Assembly (NCBI GenBank): GCA_965220045.1
Contig: OZ244803.1
Span: 186,001-250,000 of the forward strand
DNA: 64,000 bases
Direction: 5' to 3'
Source: VXOZ01 sp965220045
GTDB lineage: Bacteria > Chloroflexota > UBA11872 > VXOZ01
Shown: one piece after another, positions 23,405 to 34,534 of the stretch
Layout of the letters: every line of letters begins with the position of its first letter
Position numbering within the stretch: the stretch's first letter is position 1
Position numbers and translations under genes: made by a program
Notes under the pieces: generated by a model
Seen by the model: the letters and a program-made list of their open reading frames with translations, nothing else
Told to the model about the DNA's origin: nothing
Database searches by the model: none

Positions 23405-25732
23405 ATGATTCACAAGGTAGAGGCAGACCATGCCGGTCGTGCGCTTAGCATTGAGACCGGGCGGTTTGCTGAGCAGGCGAGTGGTTGCGTCACCATCCGC
23501 TGTGGCGACGCCATACTCCTCGTTACCGTTACCGGAGACAAGCCCCGCGAGGGCATCGATTTCTTCCCACTCTCGGTTGACGTAGAAGAAAAATACTACG
23601 CCGTCGGCCGCATTCCCGGCGGCTACTTGCGGCGTGAAGGCCGGCCCAGCGACGACTGCGTTCTGGCGGCGCGGCTGTGCGACCGCCCGTTGCGGCCGCT
23701 TTTCCCCAAGGACTATCGCAACGAAGTCCAGGTCATCATCACCATCCTTAGCGCGGACCAGGAAAACGCCACGGACGTGATGGGCATTGTCGGCGCATCA
23801 GCGGCGCTCTGCATCTCGGACATTCCGTTTGGCGGGCCGGTTGGCGCGGTGCGCGTTGGGCGCATCAACGGCGAGTTCGTCATCAATCCGCTCATGTCGC
23901 AGTTTGCGGAAAGCGACCTCGATCTCGTCATCGCGGGCACCCGCGACGCCGTGATGATGGTGGAAGCCGAGGCAGGCCAGTTGCCGGAAACGGAAATGCT
24001 CGCGGCGCTGGAGCGCGGCCATGAGGCGTTGCAAGAGACCATCGCCATGCAGGAAGAGCTTATCAGCCAGGTGAGCAAGGCCAAGCATGAGTATGTTCCC
24101 CACGGCCCGCCGGACGAGCTTGTAACACAAGTGCAGGAGCGTGTTGCCGACCAGGTGGCAGCAGCGTTCGGGCGACCGGACAAGGCGGAGCGCGAGGAGC
24201 AGCTCGCCGCAATCACCGCCGACACCGTGGAGGCTTTAGGCGAGGAGCACGGCCAAGGGCTTGTAGCCGACGCGGTACAATCCGCCGTCAAGAAGCACGT
24301 GCGCAACGAAATTCTGCACGAGGGCAAACGGCCCGACGGGCGCGCCCCGGCGGAAATTCGCCCGCTGTCCGCCGAGGTTGGGATTTTGCCCCGCACCCAC
24401 GGCACCGGGCTCTTCCAACGCGGCCAGACCCAGGCGCTGAGTATCACGACACTTGGTTCCATCGGCGACGCACAGCCGCTTTACGGTCTTGAAATCGCCG
24501 ATTCCAAGCCATTTATCCACCACTACAACTTTCCGCCCTTCAGCACCGGTGAGACCGGACGGCTGGGCTCGCCGCGCAGGCGGGAGATCGGCCACGGCCG
24601 GCTCGCCGAGCGCGCGGTGGCACAGGTGCTGCCCTCGCAGGAGGACTTTCCCTACACCATTCGCATAGTTTCGGAAGTTCTCTCTTCCAACGGCTCGACG
24701 AGCATGGCGTCGACCTGCGGCAGTTCGCTGGCGCTCATGGACGCCGGTGTGCCAATTGAAGCGCCGGTAGGCGGCATTGCCATGGGCCTCGTGATGGGCG
24801 ATGAGAGCGAGTACGCCATACTCACCGACATCCAAGGCATCGAGGACGCCCTGGGCGATATGGACTTCAAAGTAGCCGGCACCACCAAGGGTGTCACCGC
24901 TTTGCAGATGGATATCAAGGTTTCGGGCATCACCTTTGCGATTATGGAGCAGGCCTTGGCGCAGGCGCGCGACGCCCGCTTAGAGGTGCTCAACGTCATG
25001 GCCGAAGCCATCGCCGAGCCGCGGACGGAGCTTTCCGACTATGCGCCGAAGCTCGTTTCCCTCAAGATCAACCCGGAGAAGATTGGCGACGTGATCGGCC
25101 CCGGCGGCAAGATCATTCGCAAGATCCAGGAAGAGACCGAGTCGAAGATTGATATCGACGATGACGGCACCATCGTCGTCACCGGCGATTCCAAGGAAGG
25201 CGTCGAAAAGGCGGTGGAGACCATCCGCAATATGACCACCGAGCTCGAGGTCGGCGCCATCTTTACCGGCACGGTGTCGCGCATCATGAACGCCGGCGTC
25301 TTCGTGAACCTGCCCGACGGGCGGCGCGAAGGCCTGGTGCGCATGAGCGAACTGGCGGAAGACTACGTCGAGCGCGCCGAGGACATCGCCGACATCGGCG
25401 ACGAAGTTATGGTGATGGTGATCGAGATCGATTACCAGGGCCGCGTAAACCTCTCACGTCGCGCCGTACTGGAAGGTACGCATCCCTCCGAACGCGCACC
25501 GTCCAGCCGGGGCGACCGCGGCGGGGATCGTGGCGGTGACCGTGGTCGCGGACCGTCTGACCGGCGTGGCCCGCCGCGCGGCGGACGCGGACCCCGGCGC
25601 TTTGACCGTGACCGCGCGCCCGCGGGTGCGGAGCGTAACCGCGATCGCGGCGGCGAACGCGGCAGTCAGCAGGAAGCTCCTCAGGACGATGGCAACGGCG
25701 ACTCGTCCGCAGGCTCCGGCAGAAAGTGGTAG
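23405..25732 (+). CDS. pnp: polyribonucleotide nucleotidyltransferase (PNPase)
   Basis: PNPase degrades RNA 3' to 5' using phosphate and can add tails in reverse; it acts in RNA turnover. Visible features are the first RNase PH-like domain (RALSIETGRFAEQASGCVTI, PLRPLFPKDYRNEVQV), the helical linker, the second RNase PH domain (TLGSIGDAQPLYGLEI, SNGSTSMASTCGSSLALMDA), a KH domain at about 545-610 (KIGDVIGPGGKIIRKIQEET) and an S1 domain at about 620-690. The last 75 residues are an added basic, Arg/Gly/Asp-rich tail (RGDRGGDRGGDRGRG), making it 775 residues against the usual 700. rpsO, the common upstream neighbour, is absent. A structured leader precedes it. Confidence 0.97.
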   Translation: MIHKVEADHAGRALSIETGRFAEQASGCVTIRCGDAILLVTVTGDKPREGIDFFPLSVDVEEKYYAVGRIPGGYLRREGRPSDDCVLAARLCDRPLRPLFPKDYRNEVQVIITILSADQENATDVMGIVGASAALCISDIPFGGPVGAVRVGRINGEFVINPLMSQFAESDLDLVIAGTRDAVMMVEAEAGQLPETEMLAALERGHEALQETIAMQEELISQVSKAKHEYVPHGPPDELVTQVQERVADQVAAAFGRPDKAEREEQLAAITADTVEALGEEHGQGLVADAVQSAVKKHVRNEILHEGKRPDGRAPAEIRPLSAEVGILPRTHGTGLFQRGQTQALSITTLGSIGDAQPLYGLEIADSKPFIHHYNFPPFSTGETGRLGSPRRREIGHGRLAERAVAQVLPSQEDFPYTIRIVSEVLSSNGSTSMASTCGSSLALMDAGVPIEAPVGGIAMGLVMGDESEYAILTDIQGIEDALGDMDFKVAGTTKGVTALQMDIKVSGITFAIMEQALAQARDARLEVLNVMAEAIAEPRTELSDYAPKLVSLKINPEKIGDVIGPGGKIIRKIQEETESKIDIDDDGTIVVTGDSKEGVEKAVETIRNMTTELEVGAIFTGTVSRIMNAGVFVNLPDGRREGLVRMSELAEDYVERAEDIADIGDEVMVMVIEIDYQGRVNLSRRAVLEGTHPSERAPSSRGDRGGDRGGDRGRGPSDRRGPPRGGRGPRRFDRDRAPAGAERNRDRGGERGSQQEAPQDDGNGDSSAGSGRKW

Positions 25733-25741
25733 GGAGACGTC

Positions 25742-26554
25742 ATGGCGGCAACGCAGGCAGAACCTCTCCGTGTGGCCGTTTGCGGCATCTTCGGCCGCGT
25801 CGGCACGACCGTGGCAAATGCAGTAGCACGTGAGGATGACCTCACGCTGGTCGGTGGTGTCGACATCATCGCTTCAGATGATGGTTTCACTGCGACAAAC
25901 GGTCAGACGCTTGCCACGGATACGGACTTGGCGACGCTGCTTGCGCGCTCCAAGACCGACGTTATCATCGATTTCACCCGTGCCGATGCGGCGCGGGTGA
26001 ATATCCGCACTGCCTTGGAGAACGGCGTTCACGCCGTGGTGGGTACCACCGGCATGGAGATTGCAGAAGTCGAAGAGCTGGGCGCAGTAGCCGCGGCCAA
26101 CGACGTGGGCCTGGTGGTGGCTCCCAACTTTGCGCTGAGCGCCGTGCTGATGATGCACGTCAGCAAGCTCGTCGGCAAGCACATGGATTACTGTGACATC
26201 GTGGAATACCATCACGAGCGCAAGATTGATTCTCCCTCCGGCACGGCGCTGCAGAGCGCCATCGACATTCGCGAGGCGCGGGGCAGCGACTTTGTCTCTG
26301 TTTCCTCGGAAAAGGAGACGCTTGTCGGCACCCGCGGCGGCGTGCACGGCGGCATCAATGTCCACGCGGTGCGGCTGCCGGGCATGGTGGCACACCAGCA
26401 AATCGTGTTTGGCGGACTGGGGCAGACGCTCACCATCCGCCAGGACTCCACGAGCACTGAATCCTTTGTGCCCGGCGTGCTCTTGGCCGTACGCAAAGTC
26501 CAGAATCTGAAGGGACTCACCCACGGACTGGACGCGCTGTTGGGACTGGTGTAG
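25742..26554 (+). CDS. dapB: 4-hydroxy-tetrahydrodipicolinate reductase
   Basis: DapB reduces 4-hydroxy-tetrahydrodipicolinate with NAD(P)H in the diaminopimelate/lysine pathway. The nucleotide loop is VAVCGIFGRVGTTVANAV near the N-terminus. The catalytic segment is EYHHERKIDSPSGTAL (about residues 157-172), with the histidine pair and the lysine in place. TRGGVHGGINVHAVRLPGMV and QQIVFGGLGQTLTIRQDS complete the C-terminal domain. It starts 9 bases after pnp and is almost surely in its operon. asd, the other pathway gene here, follows about 1 kb later. Confidence 0.95.
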   Translation: MAATQAEPLRVAVCGIFGRVGTTVANAVAREDDLTLVGGVDIIASDDGFTATNGQTLATDTDLATLLARSKTDVIIDFTRADAARVNIRTALENGVHAVVGTTGMEIAEVEELGAVAAANDVGLVVAPNFALSAVLMMHVSKLVGKHMDYCDIVEYHHERKIDSPSGTALQSAIDIREARGSDFVSVSSEKETLVGTRGGVHGGINVHAVRLPGMVAHQQIVFGGLGQTLTIRQDSTSTESFVPGVLLAVRKVQNLKGLTHGLDALLGLV

Positions 26555-26768
26555 CAAGGCAAGAGACCGCAGTTTTCGTAGCACAGGTTGCAAACCTGTG
26601 CTACTGTAGTTTTGACAAGTTTTACAACTTGGGTGAAGTACTCGCACGCTACCGCACAGAAACTGGATACCAGATCGAACAGTCAGGCCTGCAAAGGGAC
26701 TCCTGGGCGCGGAGTGTACGCCCTGACTACTCTAGTGATAGTCGAGAGGCAAACTCGCGGCGACGGTA

Positions 26769-27364
26769 GTGAGTCTGTACGGCGAGGAAATCGCGCTACG
26801 CCCATTCAGTCTTGAAGAGTACCACTGGCTGATTGACCATGGTTTCATCCATGACGGTGAGCGGGTGGAACTTATCCAAGGCGCCCTGCACTTGATGAGC
26901 CCCAAGGGTGTCCGCCATGCTGCCTGCCAGAGCAAAATACTGCACCAACTGTTTGCCAGAATTGGCAACAGGGCTTGGATACGTGCGCAGGGTCCAATCA
27001 CGCTACCCAATAGTGACTCAGAGCCGGAAGCCGATATAGTGTTGGCTGCATCCCGCAAGGGCGGCTATTTTGAGCACCATCCCTATCCCGAAGACGTACT
27101 CTTGGTGATGGAGTTTGCTGATTCGAGTTTGCAGTATGACCGGAAAGTCAAAGCACCACTGTACGCGGCCGCGGGAATAGCCGAGTATTGGTTAGTAAAC
27201 CTGCAGGACGACAAGATCGAGGCGTACCGCGAGCCAACTTCTCTCGCTCAAGGCGCATCCCACTATCGCCAGTGAAGTGTCCGACTGCGCAAGACATGGT
27301 TGCCCCGATTCAGTTCCCCGACTGCACTTTTCCAGTAAGTGAACTCCTCCCAGAGCGTGGCTAA
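26769..27364 (+). pseudogene. Uma2 family endonuclease-like gene, frameshifted near the 3' end
   Basis: The main frame (start GTG 26769) gives 168 residues of a Uma2/DUF820 protein of the restriction-endonuclease fold: FSLEEYHWLIDHGFIHDGER, VELIQGALHLMSPKG, EADIVLAASRKGGYFEHHPY, LLVMEFADSSLQYDRKVKAP, YAAAGIAEYWLVNLQDDKIE. It stops at TGA 27273-27275, just after SHYRQ. Reading on from 27275 in the next frame gives CPTAQDMVAPIQFPDCTF followed by PVSELLPERG and a stop at 27362-27364. That is the expected end of the family (an xxFPDxxxxVxELLP motif). A one-base deletion near 27273 explains both. Uma2 genes are abundant in this phylum; their role is unproven. The truncated form may still fold, so expression cannot be excluded. 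Confidence 0.75.
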
Positions 27365-27516
27365 CGGCCGCTAGCTGCAGTCACCGAGTGACTGCAGTTG
27401 GCGTGGAAATCTGTGACGCAGTGCACCACGAAGTTGTGTGTCTTCCTAATTCGGTTCATCAGCGACTTTGCTAGTCAATTCCCATCCTTTGCCTGGCCCA
27501 ATTCTCAAGCGTCGTT

Positions 27517-27524
27517 GGTATAAT
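27517..27524 (+). promoter_or_regulatory. extended -10 promoter upstream of asd
   Basis: TGG precedes a perfect TATAAT (27519-27524), an extended -10 arrangement; no clear -35 is present. Transcription would begin near 27531, giving a leader of 30-55 bases before asd. The following TGGTTAGAC resembles part of a tRNA but no tRNA can be folded there. Confidence 0.5.
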
Positions 27525-27562
27525 GGTTAGACCGTCTACTCACTAGGCAGTCACTAAGAGCG

Positions 27563-28654
27563 ATGAGCAGGATTAGGAACAAAGGCATGGCATACAGCGA
27601 CGGTTACAACGTAGGTATTCTCGGCGCCACCGGTGTGGTGGGGCGGCTTCTTCTTGACATCCTTGCAGAGCGCGACTTTCCTGTGAAGGAACTGCATCCG
27701 CTCGCCTCGGCGAACTCATTGGGCAAGACCGTGTCGTTTGCCGGTAAGGAGTATGCCGTCGAGGAGACTACGGATGCTTCGTTTGACGGCTTGGACATTC
27801 TCTTTGCCTCTGCTGCTACCGGCGCGAACCGTCACTTTTCGCCTATCGCCGCCCGCGCTGGTGTGACGGTGGTTGATGATTCCTCGGCGTTTCGCATGGA
27901 CCCCGACGTGCCTTTGGTCATCGCGGGCGTGAACGACGACGACTTGGCGTGGCACAACGGCATCATCGCCGGACCAAACTGCACCACCATGCAGCTTGTG
28001 ATTGCCATCAATCCTATTCACCGGGTGAACCCGATTCAGCGGATGGTTGTCGATACCTACCAGGCTGTCTCCGGCTGGGGCCGCGACGCCGTGGTGGAGT
28101 TGGACGACCAGATCAAGGCCAAGGCCGCCGGCAACGGTGACGCCCTGCCGCGAGAAATTTTCCGTCACGACATCCTGGAAAACGTGCTGCCGGAAGTCGA
28201 CTCGTTCCTCGACGACGGCTACACCAAGGAAGAGTGGAAGGTCATGCACGAGACCCGCCGGATCATGCACGCTCCGGATATGAAGATAACGTGCACCGCG
28301 GTGCGGGTGCCGGTGGCCGTCAGCCACTCCGAGGCGGTGCACTTGGAATTGTCACGCCCTATGACCGCCGATGACGTCCGCGGCGTACTGGCAGATGCGC
28401 CGGACGTGTGCGTGGTGGATGATCCCAGCCAAGGTCTCTATCCGGTGGCAACCGACGCGGCCGGTACCGACGATGTGCTCGTGGGCCGCATCCGCAGCGA
28501 CGTCTCCCACGAGAACGGCGTGGCCCTGTGGATAGTGGCCGACAACCTCCGCTGCGGCGCCGCCACCAATGCGGTGCGCACCGCTGAACTGCTCATTGCG
28601 CGCGACCTCCTGCACGGCGCGGCGGAACCGGCGGCAAGCAAGAGCACGGGATAG
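27563..28654 (+). CDS. asd: aspartate-semialdehyde dehydrogenase
   Basis: The enzyme makes aspartate 4-semialdehyde from aspartyl phosphate, the branch point to lysine, threonine and methionine. The NADP loop is VGILGATGVVGRLLLDIL near residue 17. The catalytic cysteine is in GPNCTTMQLV (about 133). The later basic residues are in HETRRIMHAPDMKITC and VRVPVAVSHSEAVHLEL. The 363 residues agree with the family. Two starts are possible: ATG 27563, or ATG 27587 (MAYSDGYNVGI), which has AGGAA upstream and gives a more usual N-terminus. With dapB upstream it places two lysine-pathway genes in this block. Confidence 0.95.
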   Translation: MSRIRNKGMAYSDGYNVGILGATGVVGRLLLDILAERDFPVKELHPLASANSLGKTVSFAGKEYAVEETTDASFDGLDILFASAATGANRHFSPIAARAGVTVVDDSSAFRMDPDVPLVIAGVNDDDLAWHNGIIAGPNCTTMQLVIAINPIHRVNPIQRMVVDTYQAVSGWGRDAVVELDDQIKAKAAGNGDALPREIFRHDILENVLPEVDSFLDDGYTKEEWKVMHETRRIMHAPDMKITCTAVRVPVAVSHSEAVHLELSRPMTADDVRGVLADAPDVCVVDDPSQGLYPVATDAAGTDDVLVGRIRSDVSHENGVALWIVADNLRCGAATNAVRTAELLIARDLLHGAAEPAASKSTG

Positions 28655-28987
28655 CGCTGCTGTTTTCCTGCAGCCACCCGTTAGGCACATTGCCGCCCGA
28701 ATCTCTCCTGAACGGCGCCCTTCCTATACAGGCCGTTACCACTCTTGCGCCCTGGGTAGAGAGTGACATAGCGCACATCGCGGCTGGAGCGACCGAATTC
28801 CAGGCGGACAGCCACCGCGCCAGGAGCGCACGCTAGCCCCAATTCGTCATTTGATACAATGAACGTTGGCGTCTGAGCGGTCTCGCCCCTTCTCGCGTGA
28901 ATGTGATCCGACGGGACCGTGGTCTCAGGCCTCCGTGTGAAGAGGACTATCCCAACCGAATATGGCCTCACTGCGAGTACGCATTTC
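28655..28987. other. intergenic region, nothing assigned
   Basis: About 330 bases between asd and the chosen lepA start. I see no repeat of the common families, no hairpin with a T-run and no protein-family signal. A GTG at 28919 could extend lepA by 23 codons, but that segment is unlike the family. Confidence 0.4.
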
Positions 28988-30778
<1,791 letters not shown>

Positions 30779-30904
30779 TGCCGCGTGGAGTCTAGCTAAG
30801 AATGCCGGTTCAGGCATCTAGTCGAGAGTGAAGACATGACGCTCTAATGGTTTCCTAGTGCCGGACTTGCGTGAGGTAAACGGACCGCCGTACTAGCATA
30901 CTCA

Positions 30905-30939
30905 ATTGTTGTGGCAGCGCAAGTCGCTGCCACAACAAT
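30905..30939. terminator. 15-bp perfect inverted repeat between convergent genes
   Basis: ATTGTTGTGGCAGCG (30905-30919) pairs perfectly with 30925-30939 across a 5-base loop. It lies between lepA and the convergent gene at 30964-32091. There is no T-run after the stem on the + strand, though its end contains TTGTTG read from the other side. A bidirectional terminator is the simplest reading. Confidence 0.55.
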
Positions 30940-30963
30940 AGCCGAGCGCCCTGATCAGGGGCG

Positions 30964-32091
30964 TTACTGTAGGCTGAGGAAGCGCCGGGAATCCGACGAG
31001 TACCCAGGTGCATGTATCAGAATAAAGCCACCCTCATTAGCTGGAACCTCAAAACAGATGTTTCCCTCCAGCCGACCGCCGCCAAAAATCTCGCCGTCGA
31101 GTTCGTCCGGAATTACTCCGCAGGACTCATCAAAGGGTTCGTAGACGACGCGGTTGTCTCCGATGAGCCTAAAGTCAGACTCGCTCACATTGACTGATGA
31201 CTCGGCGTCAGGTGGGTTGCCGACCTCGACGGAGATCATAAAGAAGTGCTTTCCTGCCGCTGGCGGGTCGTTGAAGGAGTTTTCTCTTTGAATCTGTAGC
31301 CAAGCATTAGGTGTTATACCCGTGACTCGGATTCCCACTCCGTCTGAACCAACCAGTACATCACCCGCTGCCACGGGGTTCTCTAAGCTAAGCCCGGCAG
31401 GGGAGCCTGCTGACCCTTCCGGCGTGGCTGCCCCCTGAGCGAGGCCAACCCACACCGCCTGTAGGGCAGGGATCGTTATTTCATTCCCAAAAATAGCGGT
31501 ATACGTTACCAGGCCTACTGACTCACCGAATATCTCAATTACGTCGTCTTCAAGCAAGCGTTTTCCGCTATAGCGCGCCAGATAAACAATGCCTTCATTC
31601 TGCCCAACATCGACTCGCATGTCGTATGTATTGACTCCTCTTTCAAGGACTTGGACGACTTCGCCCCTAAAGTAGAGTAGTTGTCCTGTGTATTTTTCAT
31701 TGTTGCGGAACAACTCCGCATAGCTTATTGTCAGTGCGGCAGGCCTGAGCACAACCTCCGCATAGTCCGCCTCCCAAGCGAATCGTTCGGTGTTCAAGCG
31801 CTGCACAAGTCCGTTCGGACCGTTGATCCACGTGCGGTAACCGTCGGTGAAGGCGGTCCAGTTATCGGCTTTGCGCCAGGCCATGAGTCCGCCCGTGGTG
31901 CGTTGATTGCTATCGCCAATGGCGTTGTAGTGCTCATTCTCCAAGCACGCGCCGACAATGTCGTGGCCGATGAGGTCGCGAAGAGTCTTGAAGCCAAGCC
32001 TAAACTCGCATTCGGCTGATGCCGACACCACGCTGGGCGTGATGAGCACCAAGAATAGAGCAAATAGAAATGCGCTGAGCCTCTTCGCCAT
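30964..32091 (-). CDS. secreted multidomain protein with C-terminal DUF4352-like domain
   Basis: A signal peptide is clear (MAKRLSAFLFALFLVLITPS, cleavage near VVSASA). Residues of about 28-105 form a domain seen in other Chloroflexota secreted proteins: CEFRLGFKTLRDLIGHDIVG, NAIGDSNQRTTGGLMAWRKA, and WTAFTDGYRTWINGPNGLVQ. Residues of about 120-215 look like an OB-fold (YTGQLLYFRGEVVQVLERG, IVYLARYSGKRLLEDDVIEI). The C-terminal 130 residues are a DUF4352-type Ig-like domain (FFMISVEVGNPPDAESSVNV, GNICFEVPANEGGFILIHAP). It has no lipobox and no enzyme motif. A binding or surface role is likely but unproven. It shares its last domain type with the broken gene at 4579-5268. Confidence 0.7.
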   Translation of the reverse strand: MAKRLSAFLFALFLVLITPSVVSASAECEFRLGFKTLRDLIGHDIVGACLENEHYNAIGDSNQRTTGGLMAWRKADNWTAFTDGYRTWINGPNGLVQRLNTERFAWEADYAEVVLRPAALTISYAELFRNNEKYTGQLLYFRGEVVQVLERGVNTYDMRVDVGQNEGIVYLARYSGKRLLEDDVIEIFGESVGLVTYTAIFGNEITIPALQAVWVGLAQGAATPEGSAGSPAGLSLENPVAAGDVLVGSDGVGIRVTGITPNAWLQIQRENSFNDPPAAGKHFFMISVEVGNPPDAESSVNVSESDFRLIGDNRVVYEPFDESCGVIPDELDGEIFGGGRLEGNICFEVPANEGGFILIHAPGYSSDSRRFLSLQ

Positions 32092-32459
32092 AGTAGCCCC
32101 CCTTATGGCACATGATTAAGCAAGACTTGGAGTAGCTTTACGCTTACGTTGTAAGCCGCATAGGGATTCGTGAGTCGCGCTCAGTTATTCACGAGTCTCT
32201 TGATTGGGCTCACGCCAAAACCAACTGTAGCATTGGGAGTGTACCATACCTCTGTGTCAGAATGGAGAGAGGCCGCTCCGCAATGGGCGCGGAAGCTACC
32301 GTAAGTGTCACTATGAAGGCTAATCATGCGTGAGTCCAGCGTTGGCGCTGGATTCCGGTTTTCACCGGAATGACGGATAGTTTGATTTACCTCAACCAAG
32401 GGAGCGCATGGACCATGCGCTGACGAGTGTATTACCCCCACAAAGAGGAGCAAGTCTAA
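32092..32459. other. divergent intergenic region with one palindromic repeat
   Basis: This gap must hold the promoters of the secreted protein (left) and pepF (right), but I could not assign convincing boxes. Bases about 32345-32378 hold the GGATTCCGG-TTTTCA-CCGGAATGACGG type repeat. Nothing else is seen. Confidence 0.45.
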
Positions 32460-34286
32460 GTGACCGAATCACAAGCAACGACCGACATTAAGCAAACCAC
32501 CGGCGCGGAGGACGTGCGCTGGGACTTAGGAGATCTCTATGCCGGGCCGGATGATCCGGCGATTGAGGCGGACTTCAAGGCGGCTCTAGAGCAGGCGCAA
32601 GCCTTCCAGGAGAAGTATAGGGGCCGCGTTGCGGCGGGCAAGATTACGCCGGAGGAGTTTCTCACGGCGGTTGAAGAGATCGAGCAGATATACATTTGCG
32701 CGCACAAGGCCGCGATGTATGCCGACCTGGTCTTTTCGGTGGATACGTCCGAGCCGGCCCACGGGGCGCTGCTGCAGCGCACGCAAGAGCAAACCACGCA
32801 TATCCAAAACGAGTTGCTCTTCTTCGACGTGGAGTGGCGGCAAGCGAACGACGCCTTTGCGGAAGGCATACTGGCGCATCCGCCATTGGCCCGCTACGCG
32901 CACTCGCTTGCCCAAGAGCGCGTGTTCGCGCCCCATACGCTCACGGAGGCCGAAGAGAAGCTGGATGCCGAAAAGCGCCTTACGGGCATCGGCGCCTTTC
33001 AGCGGCTCTTCGATGAGCGCACCAGCCGCCTGCGGCAGACGATCACGCTGGACGGCGAGCGCAAGGAGATGAACGAGACCGAGCTCCTGGCGCTGCTCTA
33101 CCACGACGACCGCGGTGTGCGGCGGCGCGCGCAGGTTGCCATGACCAAGGCGCTGCAGGACGACTCCCACATTCTGACCTACATCTTCAACGTGGCGGCC
33201 CAGGAGAAGTCCATCGAGGACCGTCTGCGCAACTTCCCGGACCCTATGTCGTCGCGCAATATGGCGAACGAGGTCGACGATGCCACCGCCCACGCCATGC
33301 TGGATGCCGTGACGCAGCGTTACGACATCGTGGCCGACTATTACACCCTCAAGCGCCGCCTGCTCGGCTACCGCAAACTCTATGACTACGACCGTTACGC
33401 GCCGGTTTTCCCACCGCCGGAAGGCGGCGTCGACTTCGGCGAGGCCAAGGCGCTTGTGCTGGACGCGTATCATGCCTTCTCGCCTGAGGTGGGGAACCTG
33501 GCCGGCGAGTTCTTTGACAAAGAGTGGGTCGATGCCGCGGTCTTGCCGAGCAAACGCGGCGGCGCGTTCTGCCAGCCCTGCCTGCCCAACCTGCACCCGT
33601 ACGTCTTTCTCAATTACACCGGCAACCAGCGCGACGTGATGACGCTGGCCCACGAGCTCGGCCACGGCATCCACGCCCGGCTCGCGCGCGGACAGTCGTA
33701 CCTGGAATTTAACACGTCGCTGGTAGTGGCGGAACTCGCCAGCACGTTCGGCGAGATGCTGACGTTCCACCTGCTCATGGAGCGCACCACCGACCCGCGC
33801 GTGCGGCTCACTTTGCTGGCGCAGAAGATCGAGGATGCGTTCGCCACGGTCTTCCGGCAGGCGGCCATGCACCAGTTTGAATACGCGCTGCACGCCCGCC
33901 GCCGCAGCGAAGGCGAAATGACGGCGGAGACTATCGGCGAGATCTGGATCGAACAGCAGTCGGCCATGTTCGGCGATTCGGTGGAGATGACGGACAACTA
34001 CCGCCATTGGTGGGCGTACATCCCGCACTTCATCCACGTGCCGTTCTACGTCTACGCGTATCCCTTTGGCGAACTGCTGTCGCTTTCGCTTTACCATGCC
34101 TACCAGCAGCAGGGCGCACCGTTCGTGGAGCAGTACCGCGGTATGCTGGCAGCCGGCGGCAGCGAAGCGCCCGCCCAACTCATGCAACGCGCCGCCATCG
34201 ACACCGCCGACCCCGCCTTCTGGCACGGCGGCCTGGACATCATCCACGACATGGTGCAGGAGGCGAAAGCCCTGGCGGAGGCGTGA
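32460..34286 (+). CDS. pepF: oligoendopeptidase F (M3B zinc metallopeptidase)
   Basis: The protein cleaves short peptides in the cytosol. The zinc motif HELGH lies at about residue 397 (TLAHELGHGIHARLARGQSY), with the third ligand in the following VVAELASTFGEMLTFHLLME segment. The M3B N-terminal helical domain is shown by WDLGDLYAGPDDPAIEADF and FQEKYRGRVAAGKITPEEFL. The C-terminal substrate loop is YRHWWAYIPHFIHVPFYVYA. At 608 residues the length is normal. It starts with GTG 32460 after GAGGAGC-like bases. It is alone, with tRNA-Gln downstream. Confidence 0.93.
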   Translation: MTESQATTDIKQTTGAEDVRWDLGDLYAGPDDPAIEADFKAALEQAQAFQEKYRGRVAAGKITPEEFLTAVEEIEQIYICAHKAAMYADLVFSVDTSEPAHGALLQRTQEQTTHIQNELLFFDVEWRQANDAFAEGILAHPPLARYAHSLAQERVFAPHTLTEAEEKLDAEKRLTGIGAFQRLFDERTSRLRQTITLDGERKEMNETELLALLYHDDRGVRRRAQVAMTKALQDDSHILTYIFNVAAQEKSIEDRLRNFPDPMSSRNMANEVDDATAHAMLDAVTQRYDIVADYYTLKRRLLGYRKLYDYDRYAPVFPPPEGGVDFGEAKALVLDAYHAFSPEVGNLAGEFFDKEWVDAAVLPSKRGGAFCQPCLPNLHPYVFLNYTGNQRDVMTLAHELGHGIHARLARGQSYLEFNTSLVVAELASTFGEMLTFHLLMERTTDPRVRLTLLAQKIEDAFATVFRQAAMHQFEYALHARRRSEGEMTAETIGEIWIEQQSAMFGDSVEMTDNYRHWWAYIPHFIHVPFYVYAYPFGELLSLSLYHAYQQQGAPFVEQYRGMLAAGGSEAPAQLMQRAAIDTADPAFWHGGLDIIHDMVQEAKALAEA

Positions 34287-34462
34287 GCACTGGGGCCGCC
34301 TCCCGGCCTGTTCGTCTCATCCTGTGGGGCCTATTCCAAGGCCCCATGGTGGCCCCGCATCCGTGCATGATTCGCCCGGAAGAAGCGGTCGTTGCATCGT
34401 CTCCGGCACCGCGCTGCTGAGGTACTTGACGCTCCCAAAGTGCGCGGATATGATGAGTCAGG

Positions 34463-34534
34463 TGGGGCGTCGCCAAGCGGTAAGGCACGGGCCTTTGGAG
34501 CCCGCATTCGTAGGTTCGAATCCTACCGCCCCAG
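34463..34534 (+). tRNA. tRNA-Gln (anticodon TTG)
   Basis: A full cloverleaf can be drawn: acceptor TGGGGCG with CGCCCCA, D-arm with GCCAAGCGGTAAGGC, anticodon stem CGGGC/GCCCG around loop CTTTGGA (anticodon TTG), and T-arm GTAGGTTCGAATCCTAC. The discriminator base is G. The 3' CCA is not encoded (CCG follows). It reads CAA and, by wobble, CAG. Confidence 0.93.

Noticed and set aside
27512..27565. tRNA-like text GGTATAATGGTTAGACCGTC upstream of asd
   Set aside because: It has a D-arm-like beginning, but no anticodon stem, T-arm or matching acceptor can be found; it is better read as an extended -10 promoter.
32586..34247. 553-codon minus-strand frame inside pepF
   Set aside because: The same reason; the zinc motif and family layout are on the + strand.
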